64,000 nt of DNA, taken from NCBI RefSeq assembly GCF_003234935.1, contig NZ_QKSB01000008.1, positions 1 to 64,000 of the forward strand, written 5' to 3'. This stretch comes from Putridiphycobacter roseus. Lineage in GTDB: Bacteria > Bacteroidota > Bacteroidia > Flavobacteriales_D > Crocinitomicaceae. This document shows, one piece after another, positions 63,251-64,000 of the stretch (position 1 is the first letter of the stretch; each line of letters opens with the position of its first letter). The position numbers and the translations under genes are program-made. The notes beneath the pieces are model-generated. The model searched no databases. It was not told the origin of the DNA and worked only from the letters and a program-made list of their open reading frames with translations.

Positions 63251-64000
63251 TTAATTTTTAACCATTTTTTTGATGATTGAGTTTCCTAACTGGTCTGTGA
63301 TCTTGATAAAATACATGCCCTTAGATAGCATTTGTGTGTCTATCAAGTAATTTTGTACATCAATAGGGGAAAATTCAATAATTATCTTGCCTAATTCATC
63401 CATTACTACAATTTCTAAGTGGCTTTGATCCGTGGCTACCACCTCTATTAAGTCATTAAAGGGATTTGGAAAAATAAACATTTCATCCTTTTCATTTGCA
63501 GGCAGGCTTAAATAATCAATCTGGTAGGTAGCAGTAGCCTCACAATTGTATTGGTCAATAATAATTACGGTATAAATTCCATTTTTATCTACCAATAATT
63601 CAGCACTATTTTCCCCTACAATAAGAGTATCGTTGAAATACCATTGATAGGTATAATCGTTGTTGTCTAATACCTGAAGAAAACCGTTTACATGGTTAAT
63701 GTTTGGATTTGGCGTATTGTAACAATCAATAATATTAAAGGTGTTATTGGTGAGAATTGGCGCATTGTAATCAAAATATATGTTGGCATTATTGACGATC
63801 TCTGTATGCGGCACTAGGGCAGGATATGGTTTAATTTTAAACTTTACAAAGCCTTTACTTCCTATTGGACTATTTGAACTATCGGGCAAATGAATACCAT
63901 TAAAGTAAAAAGTAACCACATTACTATTTTGATTAATAAGGTAATGCATGTCATGACTTTTCCCTAGAACGGACAAGGTCGACAAATCAAGATGTGACGA
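63251..64000 (-). CDS. Secreted protein with type A T9SS domain (partial)
   Basis: The frame is open to the window edge, so only the last 249 residues are seen and the true start lies beyond 64000. The visible part begins in a DUF7619-like region (SSHLDLSTLSVLGKSHDMHY, FNGIHLPDSSNSPIGSKGFVKFKIKP, ANIYFDYNAPILTN), passes a short Ig-like segment (YTYQWYFNDTLIVGENSAELLVDKNGIYTVII) and ends in a type A sorting domain (MFIFPNPFNDLIEV to NSIIKKMVKN). It would be exported and anchored to the surface by the T9SS. A TTG at 63985 is just a chance start codon inside the frame. Confidence 0.88.
   Translation of the reverse strand, partial: SSHLDLSTLSVLGKSHDMHYLINQNSNVVTFYFNGIHLPDSSNSPIGSKGFVKFKIKPYPALVPHTEIVNNANIYFDYNAPILTNNTFNIIDCYNTPNPNINHVNGFLQVLDNNDYTYQWYFNDTLIVGENSAELLVDKNGIYTVIIIDQYNCEATATYQIDYLSLPANEKDEMFIFPNPFNDLIEVVATDQSHLEIVVMDELGKIIIEFSPIDVQNYLIDTQMLSKGMYFIKITDQLGNSIIKKMVKN

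Overview
ORGANISM. The window reads as a low-GC member of the Bacteroidota, most likely Flavobacteriales-like. Evidence: C-terminal type IX secretion sorting domains of both type A and type B, a TonB-dependent receptor with a carboxypeptidase-regulatory-like N-terminus, a fused CcoN-CcoO cbb3 oxidase, a propeller-type LytS/LytTR two-component pair, no evident Shine-Dalgarno sequences, and several promoters with the Bacteroidota -7 element TAnnTTTG. I do not name a genus. LAYOUT. 1-580: a tandem array of about 165-bp non-coding units, cut by the window edge, each with a GNRA-capped hairpin. 581-2538 (minus): a 5'-truncated GAPDH and a CNNM/CBS protein. 2907-7823 (plus): a FabH-like ketosynthase and a propeller sensor kinase with its LytTR regulator. 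7989-14875: purF (minus), then the translation cluster rplM-rpsI-rpsB-tsf-pyrH-frr and an RlmB-type methyltransferase (plus). 14966-23185: a secreted sorting-domain protein (minus), then a plus-strand unit of a membrane glycosyltransferase, a tiny ORF, a 1201-residue TraB/GumN protein and a pseudo-receiver/adenylate cyclase/HD fusion. 23189-28329 (minus): an ECF sigma/anti-sigma pair, two exported proteins and a TonB-dependent receptor. 28471-39376: PAP2 phosphatase, fluoride channel, a giant secreted type B protein, a LysM/periplasmic-binding-like protein, guaA, a tandem pair of exported paralogues and a MerR regulator. 39606-41750 (plus): a pRiA4b ORF3-like protein, a methyltransferase and a second TraB/GumN lipoprotein. 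41895-53967: the cbb3 oxidase cluster ccoS-ccoNO-ccoQ-ccoP-ccoG-ccoH and a SafE-like protein, the convergent copper ATPase ccoI, then a FixL-like PAS kinase, a receiver-CRP fusion and a two-domain FKBP lipoprotein. 54118-64000: a PLP decarboxylase, queD, an MlaD-like lipoprotein, an AddA/UvrD-type helicase-nuclease, the feoA-feoB-Cys-rich operon, a lipoprotein and the end of a secreted type A protein. HOW THE GENES WORK TOGETHER. The clearest module is micro-aerobic respiration: terminal oxidase, assembly factors, copper supply and a candidate oxygen-responsive regulatory pair lie side by side. The kinase PAS domain keeps a His and an Arg at the same 20-residue spacing as the haem ligand and oxygen-sensing Arg of FixL, and its partner joins a receiver to a CRP/FNR-type DNA-binding module that lacks both the cNMP-contact residues and Fe-S cysteines. 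The second module of interest is the TraB/cyclase-HD unit, where a degenerate receiver is fused to enzymes that may make and hydrolyse a nucleotide signal. Several genes have a TAnnTTTG-like element only 2-5 bases before the start codon, which suggests leaderless or nearly leaderless transcripts.
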